A DNA stretch of 42,001 bases from Tubiluchus corallicola (Eukaryota; Priapulida; Priapulimorpha; Priapulimorphida; Tubiluchidae): contig JAQGDQ010001415.1 in the NCBI GenBank assembly GCA_030141605.1, forward strand, positions 1 to 42,001, read 5' to 3'. Shown here one piece after another: positions 12,183 to 21,895 of the stretch. A program made the translations under genes and the position numbers. Below the pieces are notes generated by a model. It was not told the DNA's origin and searched no databases. It saw only the letters and a list, made by a program, of their open reading frames with translations. How positions within the stretch are numbered: position 1 is the first letter of the stretch; the number at the start of each line of letters is the position of its first letter.

Positions 12183-14215
12183 ATCCATTATTCGTTTTAG
12201 GTACCGATCTTGTTTGCGAAGTTCCCTCATAACAGCATCAATGCGAGCCTGAAGGATCTCGGTTCTACAGGTCGGTTCATTAAGTTTAATTTTATGATAA
12301 AGAACAGACAGCTCACACATATCTTCTTCTTTTGAATCAAGCACCTGCTGAGTTTCCTGTGAGTTTAAGTTAAATCTTAACTTGTAATTTAAAATAAAAA
12401 AATTGTAGTTTGGTCAACTAAACAATAAATTATAAATTGACAAAAGCGCTCATTACATTCAAAAGTTTCTCAGAGAAACCATAACTAAAAGAGTCATTCA
12501 TATAAAAACAGCTACTTTGACTTTTTGTGCTATGATGGTACTAAACATTTTTAATGAGAAAAAAACTGCATTTCACTATTAACAGGTTTTGACACAAGCA
12601 TTAAAGTTTCTATGATTACATTTATTAAAAATCAAAAACAAATAGCAAGATCCCCACATATCTCAAAATAATTTTTTTCTTTTTTAAATAGGTCAGATCA
12701 TCCAAAGTCAACACAAGTAAACAGCCTCAAGAAAGGTAACAGAAAATTGACCAAGCTGACAAAATGATCAGTTTGCTTAATATAGTAGTCAATGCATATG
12801 AATAACGTTGTTTTACCTTGCACATTACTCATATATTATCATTAAAAAAACTTTGTTATTACATTTAAACTGCACAATGTAATTGCACTAGCGATAAACT
12901 GTTGAACTATTTGCTGCTGCATTTTACACTGTGAATTTAACAGGTTATAGACAGCAGTCCAAGTAAAGGTTTATTTTTTTACATACAACAAAACAGTGCA
13001 CATTTTTTTACTTATATTTTAGCTTACTTAAACGTACTCTCACCTGAGTTTGTTGGAGAAGTGCAAACGGATCTTCGTAGCGAAGAGGTAGGTCCATAAC
13101 CGTTTCAGCAACATGCGTTACCCATACTTCTGTGTCCGCTACTCGGCGAATGGTGTGCTGTACCAACTCTTCATGATAACTTCTGTATGTATCCTGCACC
13201 TGCAAGTTTACAAAACAGTGAACATCTGTTTATCCAGAGTATGAAGTTATACACGATAAATCAGATTTTTAATGATAAATAATGAATAATTAGTCCAATA
13301 CGTTGCTATAAACTTTATCAAATTGCTCCTTGGACTGCATTTATTAAAAAAATAGCCTACTTTTGAACTTACAAAATAATTTAATTAAAAAAACCTTACT
13401 TCTTTAGTTGGCAGTTCTGTGGGATGAGGATCAGGCAATTCTGGTTCTTCCTCACTCACATGCAGCTTTCTAATAAAAAGCTTGAACATTTCAGTATATG
13501 TCATTGTCGACAAATCATGTCCGTAAAGACGGTCAAAAACCGCATCTTCTTCCCACCGTGTACCAACAGGAATGATGTAATCTTGCCCAACATGACTGTT
13601 TCTACATTTTAAAGACAAAATAATCAACATAAAGGTGTTATAAAAGCAATAAAAGATCTTTGGGTCTTATTTTAAGTGAAGGAAAAGTATTGAGTCAATT
13701 CCGCGAAATCATTTGAGTCAATTACCGACAGTTTTTATATATATTTGGATAGGAGCGGCCCATTCCAGATGCACATAACAGAACAAACAGAAAAAATAAA
13801 CAATCAATTTTGATTTAACACAAAAAATGTATTAGCAACAGGTTTTAAAAGAAAGTTAACTACAACATACTAACAGGGAAGAACTACTTCTTTAAAGGCT
13901 TGCATCTGTTTACTAGAAATAATACAGAAATTCAGTTATTTTTCTTTAAAAATATTAATTTAATTAGTTTGCAATAACAAAAGTAATAATTAGGCATCTT
14001 TTTTGCAAAGCTACGTAGTTCGTCATCAAACTATTAATACCAAAGCAGGTTATATTGTAACTAACAAACCTTGCTGTGTTTTGTACTTGCTGCGCATCTG
14101 CAGGATTTAACAGTGGCATACATTCAGAAGCAGTGGAGTCAAAAGAATCCGAGTCAAAAGAATCCGACTTAAAATAATCCGAGTCAGGATCTTGCGGCAT
14201 TTTTTCCAAAACAAT
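12183..14215 (-). CDS. Unrecognised helical protein, exon block of copy 2 (same gene as 2661-5711)
   Basis: Four exons: 14,070-14,215 (146 bp, phase 0 in, phase 2 out), 13,400-13,601 (202 bp, phase 2 in, phase 0 out), 13,044-13,199 (156 bp, phase 0) and 12,183-12,356 (174 bp, phase 0). The shared codon across the first junction reads AG|A (Arg), and the reading frame is open throughout, about 226 residues. The last two exons are homologues of 3801-3956 and 2661-2843. The first shares only its first six codons (IVLEKM) with 5526-5711 and then has a Ser-Asp-Phe repeat. The second, with GTRWEEDAVFDRLYGHDL, has no counterpart in copy 1. The block precedes copy 1 on the transcript and joins it in phase 0. 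No family recognised. Confidence 0.6.
14120..14190 (-). repeat. Short in-exon repeat encoding Asp-Ser-Phe units
   Basis: Inside exon 14,070-14,215 a motif of about 15 bp (AATCCGAGTCAAAAG on the plus strand) recurs about four times with substitutions. It encodes SDYFKSDSFDSDSFDST, an acidic serine-rich run. Copy 1 retains a single AATCCGAGTCA near 5670. Confidence 0.7.
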
Positions 14216-14484
14216 CTACAAAGTTTAAAAAACATCAAACAGCCACAAAATATTTCAATACTCAATGTATCACATATAACACTACAACACAACAATAAAC
14301 ATCAAAACAAAGAAAATTATTTAACAAACTTTATGTGCATTTAGCACTCAAACAAGGCAATTTTCTCTCTCGAGTTCTCTCTGAGAGTTCTTGCTATGAA
14401 TAGAGCTTGTCTGCTTCCCTGCTTGTATGCGAGGGAACTCTCGGCAATTAATAACATTTTTTGGTATATTGTACATTAACATGG

Positions 14485-15104
14485 TTAACCCTTTCACTAC
14501 AGAAGGCGGAACACTGCCGCCTATGTTTTTCATGCAAGGGACAGAAGGCGGTAGACTGCTGCCCAAGCTCAGCACTAAGCACAGTCAAGCAGGGGTGTTT
14601 ATATCACTGCTACGGCCATGCAAAACAAACATTATAGAAAAGCTTAACAGCCAAGGGATTGGGATTGCTTTGCAGCAACTAACGCTAACCAGCATCTGAA
14701 GCCAGGTGCATTTCACAATACTGCACTGTATAGTGTGTTCTCTGCAAAATTGCTTGTTAATAGTTGCTGAAACCTGTTTAGTCACTTGTTCTGCATTCTT
14801 CTAAAATAATTGTGTATTATGAATTAGTAGTATGAGTTTTGTGAAAACTGGTTTCTAAATATAAGTACATGCTTATTTATGAGAGTGTGTGTGTGTGTGT
14901 GTGCGTGCGTGTGTGCGTGCATATGTGGGTGCGTGCGTGCGTGTGTCGAAGAAAGCTAATATTTAATATCAGTACTCAATAACGAACAACTATTTTGTTT
15001 ATTTACAAGATTCTGTTTTAGTAACACACCAAAAGAAGTTATTGTCAAATGTGCAAAAGTCAATGTGGCTCAGTTAAAAAGCAACTATGTACTGAAAGGG
15101 TAAA
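14485..15104. mobile_element. piggyBac-like MITE, copy 2
   Basis: Same element and same insertion point as 5969-6644, with TTAA-CCCTTTCA at the left and TGAAAGGG-TAAA at the right. It is shorter mainly because the TG microsatellite is shorter. Confidence 0.55.
14881..14947. repeat. Interrupted (TG)n microsatellite in copy 2
   Basis: TG and CG dinucleotides with AT interruptions. Orthologous in position to the pure TG run at 6374-6465. Confidence 0.9.
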
Positions 15105-15526
15105 GTTAGCTACCTAATTAAAATGTAATACAGTGACACAAGAATCACAGTCAAATATTGTTGTTCAGCAATGTTATAACCCGTAAGAGTAGCATATTTT
15201 CCAGTTATTTAAATAAAAGTACATAAATAATGAACTACTCTTTCAGTAGTTCTAAGGATGATGGACTTCAGAATATCAAAAACAGGACCTTACAATTACA
15301 TCCATTTAACAACCATTAAACGAACAATTTAAGCGGCATTGACACTCAAGTCCTAGGTGGCAAACTCCAAGATGCTCTATGGTTATATTTCAAAGGGTGT
15401 TCAAAGTAATCATGATCAAGCAAGTTTTCAAACTCCATGAAGTGCAGAAAAAAACAAAAAGTACAGTGTAATAGCTGTAAAAAAATTAATGTAACCAGTG
15501 TGATGAACAGTTCCTGGTTTCACCAA

Positions 15527-16040
15527 TAATTTGGACCGTCTCTACCTATTCCAGTAGCCATCAACTTCAGAGTATTCAGAGCTGATGGATAATATTGTGG
15601 AAACTGTGCTGCACTTGTGCAAATTGTGTTTCTCTATAACTCAGAATTATGGACAATTAAAGCACAACACGAATCAGAAATTAATGCATTTCAAAGAAGA
15701 AACTATTCTAGAAATAAAATGGCCAAAGAAAATATCAAACCAGGATCTGTACAATAAAGTCAAAGCAGAGGAATGGACAATTGAAAGGAGAAGATTAAGA
15801 TGGACAAGACATGCTATACGACTACCAGATGACAGTCCAGTAAAGTTAGCTTTCAAAGAAGCAGTGCAGAAAGAAAAGAAACCACAAGGAGGACAGCTGC
15901 TGACATATCAATTTCATCCAAAAAGATCTTATCAACACACCACTAGATATCAAAAATAGAGAAACATGGAAGATTGCAGGTGACAGGGCAGCATGGAGTA
16001 AAGTGATCAGGAAAGTCATGTCAAACGACATGTGACTCTA
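15527..16040 (+). pseudogene. Non-LTR retrotransposon 3' fragment, RT C-terminus
   Basis: The plus strand carries LYNSELWTIKAQ (near 15,630), then KISNQDLYNKVKAEEWTIER, RRLRWTRHAIRLPDDSPVKL and PQGGQL in 15,585-15,959, then GRLQVTGQHG-like remnants of the terminal segment to about 16,030. The order YxSExW ... RRLRWxxHxxRxPDDxPxKxA ... is typical of RTE-like and related endonuclease/reverse transcriptases. At least two frameshifts and the missing catalytic palm show that it is dead. Confidence 0.75.
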
Positions 16041-16290
16041 TAGATGAGGTTAATATTGTGGACAAGCTTATATGCATTAATAAGTTGACCTCTAAGGCAT
16101 TTAAAACACAGAGCAATTACTGCAAAAAGGAATGAGTTCACATTCAGTGAATTTATGTGGAAATGCTCAGAACTGTCTAGACCCTCAAAAGATATTTAAT
16201 AATAGCCTATACCATAGTCCTCAAGGAGGACAAGGACTAGAAGTGTCTATGTTCAATGAAAAATGATTACGATGAGGCAGCTTCAGCACA

Positions 16291-16400
16291 ATTCAATTCA
16301 ATTTTCAATTTCAATTTATTGCTCAAATGCATAATTATAGTGTATATTGGCAAAGTACAATACAGCACATACATGTCAAATAATGCATACATGAAAAGTT
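16291..16400 (-). mobile_element. 3' end of a further LINE with an (AATTG)n-type tail
   Basis: The plus-strand string ATTCAATTCAATTTTCAATT, followed by ATTTATTGCTCAAATGCATA, looks like the reverse complement of a LINE 3' end with a pentanucleotide tail, different from the tail at 8094. No coding part is recognisable, so the call is tentative. Confidence 0.35.
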
Positions 16401-16444
16401 AATTCGTAAAAGCTCTATGCAAAAGGTTAGTTTCAGTGTTAGTA

Positions 16445-16640
16445 ATAACAATAATTAACATTTTTGGTAGAATTTGTTTTAAATAGATAAGTTAGCTAAC
16501 TAATTAAATAGAAGTACACTGACATAAAATCACAGTTAAATGTTGTATTTTTCAGCAATGAAAGAAAAGGAAAAAGTGACTTGAGTTTCATTTGTTTCAG
16601 CTATTTGAATAAAAGTTTATAAAGAAAAAAAAATAATGAA
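16445..16640. repeat. Third, diverged partial copy of the segmental duplication, without the MITE
   Basis: AATTAACATTTTTGGTAGAA followed directly by TAAGTTAGCTAACTAATTAA aligns with the left flank (5935-5968) and then the right flank (6641 onwards) of the piggyBac-like element in copies 1 and 2. The match continues through ACTGACATAAAATCACAG and TTTTTCAGCAATGA to AATAATGAAC at about 16,640. Similarity is clearly lower than between copies 1 and 2. Confidence 0.55.
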
Positions 16641-16854
16641 CGAGTTATAAACGAATAATGATCAAAGTTTGCTGCTGTAATGCTGATTTCTTCTTCTGTG
16701 GAGATCGGAGAAGTTGTTGCTGACGTTAAGTTTCTTGAACTAATGTAGACTACGATTCAAACTTATAAATACGTGAAGCACAGAATCAGCAGGGTGCTAA
16801 AAAATCAAAATATCTTATCTAATGAAATAAGGACCTAAATGATAAGGATTAAAC

Positions 16855-17120
16855 TGAATGCATTTAACAATAGAAACTGTAGAATCTTTAATTATCACTG
16901 AAGTGCTAACCTCGCCTAACTATCTAAGTTTTCTCATACCCAGGCTACAGTACAAATTTGAGTATTTGAAATCACTAGAAACTTAGCTACATAATCAAAG
17001 TGATAATGATTATCACCTATGGACGATTACCTACCTACCTCCTGTTCCAGTTTCAGTTCCTTTTTTGAGACGTTTGCACGTATTTTTTGTGCTAACACGT
17101 TTCTGCGGCTTATGCAACAG
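16855..17120 (+). repeat. Interspersed repeat C, copy 1, left part
   Basis: Matches 35,521-35,786 (for example TGTAGAATCTTTAATTATCA and TAATGATTATCACCTATGGA). It is interrupted after AACAG at 17,116-17,120 by the 5.6 kb retrotransposon and resumes at 22,743. Confidence 0.85.
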
Positions 17121-17211
17121 CGATTGCGATTGCGATACTCGACTCTCTCCACCTATCAGAGGCGGGCACCTTTATAGGGTGCAAAGTCTATTCTTCTTTA
17201 ACGCTGATCTT

Positions 17212-17817
17212 TTATTTGTCTTTTCCAAGTTTAATGTCTTTATTTGTCTTTATCCTGTATTCCATACATTCGTTCACTAGATTTCTAATTTCTAGCAATC
17301 CTTCCTTTTCACTGTTCATTAATACTTCCGAGTTCAAAATTTTTTTCCATTCTCCATATCTGTAACATCTAAGCATATGTTCAGTAGTGTCATCATCTTC
17401 CTCACACACTGGGCATAATAACTGATCCTTAAACTCATTCTTGTAGTTCCCCTTAACTTTAATCATATTCAGTCTTATTTTCAATATATCTTTAACCTCT
17501 TCTGGCTTGCATGTGTCTATGTAATTTTGTCGTTTCCACTCGGTATGCCTTAAAAATCTTAATTTAGTGCTGCTCCTGCATTTTTCTGCACATTCGCTCT
17601 TTATACAACGTTCAATCTTATTCTTTATTTCTTTCTTCCATTCAGACTTTTTCATGACCTTCACCCTTTCTTTATTAGCATCTATGGTATATATTTTTGC
17701 AGTCTCAAATACTTCATTATACCATGACCTTTTGTGTACACTGTTTATTTGCATTTCGAGTATCTCTGATGCTAATCTCTTTGGTTTACTAATCAATAAA
17801 TTCCGATAGAACATCAA
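17212..17817 (-). pseudogene. Retrotransposon ORF2 C-terminal part in a shifted frame
   Basis: About 200 residues continue the ORF2 protein after the frameshift: FYRNLLISKPKRLASEIL, KRSWYNEVF, then a zinc-knuckle-like CPVCEEDDDTTEHMLRC (C-x2-C-x8-H-x3-C), a feature of the C-terminus of many non-LTR reverse transcriptases. The reading frame ends at 17,212, about 90 bp before the 3' end of the element. The overlap with ORF2 is only a few bases. Confidence 0.85.
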
Positions 17818-20591
17818 TCTCTATAGTTTACTTTATGTTTTAGAGGCCATATGCCTATTTCAGTTACTAATCCCCAGTATGGCGTTGATTCACTAAGGTT
17901 AAATAATGTTTTTAAAGCATTTGCTTGAATCATTTCTAATTTCTCCCAATCAGTTGTTGTCAAATTTGACCATGTCTCAGAACTATTTAGCACTGCACTC
18001 ACTGAAAGAAGCTCGTACAGCATTAGTTTTACCCCTATTGAGCAATCTCCCACTTTCAGCTCACCTCCTATTGTATTGATGTAACTAATTATCATTTTGT
18101 TTTTCCCGGTTCGTTTTCCAAACATTATTTCATAACTACCTTTTGTATTTATCCAATCTCCCAAATATTGGTATTCCTCTACTTCCTTAACCTCTCCGTT
18201 CCTTAGTGACTCACATAATTCTGGGATCCTTTTCTTTCGTGTCATGTTAGTTCTCATATATTGTGTTTTCTGTATATTGAATGATAATCTTTTGGTTCTT
18301 TCAATTTCTTGACAGTTTTTAATCATCTGCTTGATTATAGTTTCTTGTCCTATTCCGACAATATCGTCAATGAATAATAACATACCCACATGTATATTTC
18401 TGCCCATTACAGTCCCTGTTGTCACCATCTCATTAATCCGGTTTATTGCAGCACAACATAGTAATGGTCCCAACACTGTTCCCTGTCGGACTATTTCATT
18501 TATTTCTATCTGGTCTGTTTTTCCCAATGGTGTTTCTATAACTATTTCTGCAATTTCATTCAGTTTATATATCATAAATATTTCTCCTGGTGATATGCCC
18601 ATCCTCCATAATTCTGTCAATGCATCTTTCAACCACAACTTATCAAAACACTTTTCTATGTCACAAAAAATTATGTACACTTCATTTTTATAAAACCTGT
18701 TGTACTCTAACATTGCCCTCAAGGTGTACAGATGGTCATAGACCCCTCTGTTTTTTCTTCCGCCACATTGATGTACTCCTATGTTTTCTTCAAATTTAAC
18801 TATTATTCTATTTTTGATCACTTTTTCCATTAGTTTACTGAAAATATTTGTTATGAACAGCCCCCGTCTATTTTTCATCTCTTTCTTGTCGCCTTTTCCC
18901 TTATAAATTGACTTTATTTTCATTTGGGCCCATTGTTTCGGTATTTTCTTTTGCTTCATTATTTCATTCAGCATTGCTGCTATACTATCAATAAATCCCT
19001 TCCCTGCTTGTTTGATCATTTCATTCTTCCATCCTTGCATGTCTGGAGCCTTTTTATTTTTTAGTGATCGAACTGCTTCATTCACTTCACTGTTAGTACT
19101 TTCTTTTACTTCCTCCTCACTTGCCATTTGTTCAACATGTTTGAAAATTTGTTCAACCCTTGATTCTATCATTTGCTCATATTCATCCTCTGTCTGAGTA
19201 GGAGTTAGCAATTCTTCATAATATTTTTTAAAAATCAACTTAATTTTTCCTGGATCCTCTTGGATCTCACCTTGTTTATCTCTCATTGCTATAGCTTCTT
19301 CCATTTTAGGTTTATCGATGCCCTTTTTGAATTCCCAAAACAACTGCTGGTTAAGTTTTCCATTTACTGTAATTGTCCTAACAGTTTTATTTATTCTATT
19401 TATTTGTTCCTTCCTTTGCACAACCCTCATCATGTTTTCTATTAGTTCAATTTTTATTTTTATCATTCTTTTCCTTTCCGAGTCTTCTTCATCGCTCATT
19501 TCCCGTTTTAACTTACGTCTTTCTTTATTTAGCTTCCTTGACATTTTACTTCCATATTTTTGTTTCCTTTTTCCTTTTACTGAAAGGCACCTGTCTCTTA
19601 CTACTGCAGCTTGATTTATCCAGCCATCATATTTGCTCTGAATTGATCTGTTACTGCTCCATACTTTACTAAATATTTGATCATCAGTTTCTTTTTTGTA
19701 TCTGTTCATTTTATTTTTATTAGACACTACTAATTTTTTTATCTCATCACTTTTATCTCTTTTCATTTTACTAATCTCAACCCAATCAAATTCACTATAT
19801 ATTGTGTTATGGTCTGTATATACAATTTTTTTCTCGCCACTACTAGTCACTCTGTACACTCCATACAGTTTTTGTTCATCAACAAGTGTGAACTTATGTG
19901 CATTTACATCATTTGCACTTATTATTATATAATCAATAACAGATTTTTTCCCAGCTTCTTTTCTTGTCCAAATTCCTGAGCATTCTTCAGTTGCATTTAA
20001 TATTACTAGTTTTTCTTTTTTAACCAGATTTAGTAACATTTTCCCTGCCCAAGTTATTTCATCACTATTACCTTCGATAATATTTCCTACTTTTGCATTG
20101 AAGTCCCCTATAAGCAAGCACTTCTGGTTTTCATTTTTTGCTTTTTGTACTTGCTTACGTATTTGTTCATACATTTTCTTCATTTCTTCTTTATCTGTCC
20201 TACTTTCCTGAGGTGCATACAATAATCCTACTCTCAATTTTACTTTTGAATTATCCATTACAACCCATAATTGTTCACCTACTTCATTATACTGATCAGC
20301 TTTTATTGTTACATTTTTTAAGTCATTTTTAATTGCCAATAATATCCCCCCTCCGTATTTATTTCTATTCAGTTGGAACACTTTGTAACCCTCAATTTGC
20401 ACTGATTCTTCTTCCCCCAAATGAGTTTCAACAATTCCTATTACACTAGGCTTTTTTTCCCTTATCACTCCATACAATGACTCTAGCTTATTATTTAGCC
20501 CTCGACAATTTGTATATACTACATTAAAATTTTTAAACTTCTTTTTCTTTTTCTGAGATCTTTTCACTCTTACTTTTTTTTCTAATTCCAC
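17814..20591 (-). pseudogene. Retrotransposon ORF2: endonuclease and reverse transcriptase (frameshifted near its end)
   Basis: 925 open codons. The N-terminal part is an apurinic-like endonuclease: VVYTNCRGLNNK, VETHL, LLIGDFNAKVG, SVIDYIII and YTDHN mark its catalytic positions. The reverse transcriptase has KNKKAPDMQGWKNE, KSIYKGKGDKKEM, motif A as IIFCDIEKCFDKLW, motif B as VRQGTVLGPLL and motif C as LLFIDDIVG, which is FIDD in place of the common FADD. The frame stops at 17,814 after KVNYRD, whereas the continuation FYRNLLISKPKRLA is open in another frame, so one indel separates it from its C-terminus. The first codon is GTG and the first ATG is far inside, so translation must be coupled to ORF1. 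Confidence 0.9.
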
Positions 20592-21895
20592 AGTTTTTCT
20601 TTTATTGCATTGATTTCTCTCACTAAAAAATTAATCTGCTCAACTAAACTTTCATTTTGTGTCTTTTGTTCATTTTTATTTGTTTCTAGAGTTGTCTGCT
20701 GTCCTTCTCGTTCTTGTGTTCGTAGGTATCTCTTTTCATCATCGTTAAAAAAATGTCTGTATCTGCACCTACTACCATATTTGCATTCACCATCATACTT
20801 GTAATTCCAACACAAATTTGTCTTTTCCTTATCCTCCCCAGGTTTCAAATAATGTCTAAACCTACACTTGCTTTCAAATTTGCAATATTTATTCCTTCCA
20901 AAATAGGAACACAACTTTTGTTCATATTCTCCTTGTTTGGCTCTATGTGCACTTTCACTGAGCTCTTGACACTCCTTTTTTGTTTTGTAGTGTCTAAACT
21001 TGCATCTGTTTTCAAATTTACACCACACATTTTTTGCAACATATCTGCATAGTGGCGTATCAGGCTCTGCCTCCTCTCTTTGACTCTGTGTTTCTTTTCT
21101 GGAATCATCTTCCTTCTTATTAGATTCATTGTTTTCTTTTTCCTCTTCATATGTTCCTCCCATACCCATTTTGCTCATCAACAATTCTTCATTTATCTTT
21201 TGTAGATCACTTATGTGCCTGTTTAGGCTATTTACTGTAGTTCTATTTTCCGCTGCCTCACTTATCAATTTTTCTAGTTGTTGTCTGAGTTGCACTGCTT
21301 CTTCTTTCAACTTTTTTATTTCACTTTCATATTTCTTTCTCTTTAAGTCAAACTCAGCCAATTGATCCGTTTTCTTATTCACTTCTTGCCTCATTTTCTC
21401 TAAGTCATCTTTCAAATTTTCTACTTCTCTTTCTTTGCATTTCATTTCCTCCTCTAGATTTCCTAATTGTACTTCATTCAACAGCTGTGTATTTTTTTGC
21501 ATTCCCATGCCTTCCTTTATCTTCTTGACTTCTTCTTCGCACTTATCGCAAAACCAGTGCAAAGTGTCATTTATAACTAATGCACTTGCTGTGCCTACCG
21601 CTTTATACGCTTTCTTTGACATGCCAATGCACTCTCTGTGCAGCCATTTCTCGCACCAGAAACAATACATTCCATCTTCCCCAATCTCCACTCTTTTTAC
21701 ACATTTACTGCACACTTCAGCCCCACTTATTTTCCTTTCCTTTCTTCCCTCTCCTTCATTCTCCTTTTGAGTTTTACTTTCTGACTTTTCTCCATTTTTC
21801 TCAGTTAAAGCTTCATCCACCACTTGCACAAAATCACACAATGCTCTTTCTATCCTGGTGCTCTGTATCATTTCTTCATCACGCTCCACTTCCAT
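20582..21895 (-). CDS. Retrotransposon ORF1 protein: PHD finger, coiled coil, three CCCH zinc fingers
   Basis: 437 residues; the start ATG has a good context (AAAATGG). Residues 62-119 form a PHD-type C4HC3 finger (C62, C65, C78, C81, H86, C89, C116, C119, with W114 before the last pair). Residues 135-245 are a charged heptad-rich coiled coil, suitable for multimerisation. Three fingers with exact C-x8-C-x5-C-x3-H spacing follow: C283-C292-C298-H302, C329-C338-C344-H348 and C362-C371-C377-H381. Such fingers usually bind single-stranded RNA, so this protein probably coats the element RNA; that role is inference. PHD fingers are known in some LINE ORF1 proteins; the CCCH triplet in place of CCHC knuckles is unusual. 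It ends in a second short helix. Confidence 0.9.
   Translation of the reverse strand: MEVERDEEMIQSTRIERALCDFVQVVDEALTEKNGEKSESKTQKENEGEGRKERKISGAEVCSKCVKRVEIGEDGMYCFWCEKWLHRECIGMSKKAYKAVGTASALVINDTLHWFCDKCEEEVKKIKEGMGMQKNTQLLNEVQLGNLEEEMKCKEREVENLKDDLEKMRQEVNKKTDQLAEFDLKRKKYESEIKKLKEEAVQLRQQLEKLISEAAENRTTVNSLNRHISDLQKINEELLMSKMGMGGTYEEEKENNESNKKEDDSRKETQSQREEAEPDTPLCRYVAKNVWCKFENRCKFRHYKTKKECQELSESAHRAKQGEYEQKLCSYFGRNKYCKFESKCRFRHYLKPGEDKEKTNLCWNYKYDGECKYGSRCRYRHFFNDDEKRYLRTQEREGQQTTLETNKNEQKTQNESLVEQINFLVREINAIKEKLWN

Larger units (their letters stand above)
11349..15326. repeat. Segmental tandem duplication, copy 2
   Basis: Matches 1829-6866. The left border is the LINE end at about 11,348 and the right border lies near 15,326, after the shared CTTACAATTACATC. 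The segment 13,335-14,070 has no counterpart in copy 1, which holds three other exons at the corresponding place. Confidence 0.9.

Noticed and set aside
13400-13601. Assignment of the copy 2-specific exon to a GRAM/VASt-like fold
   Set aside because: A faint resemblance around FDRLYGHDL was considered, but no other motif of that family is visible.
17814-17817. Programmed frameshift in ORF2
   Set aside because: No slippery heptamer or downstream structure is evident at the break; a simple indel is more economical.
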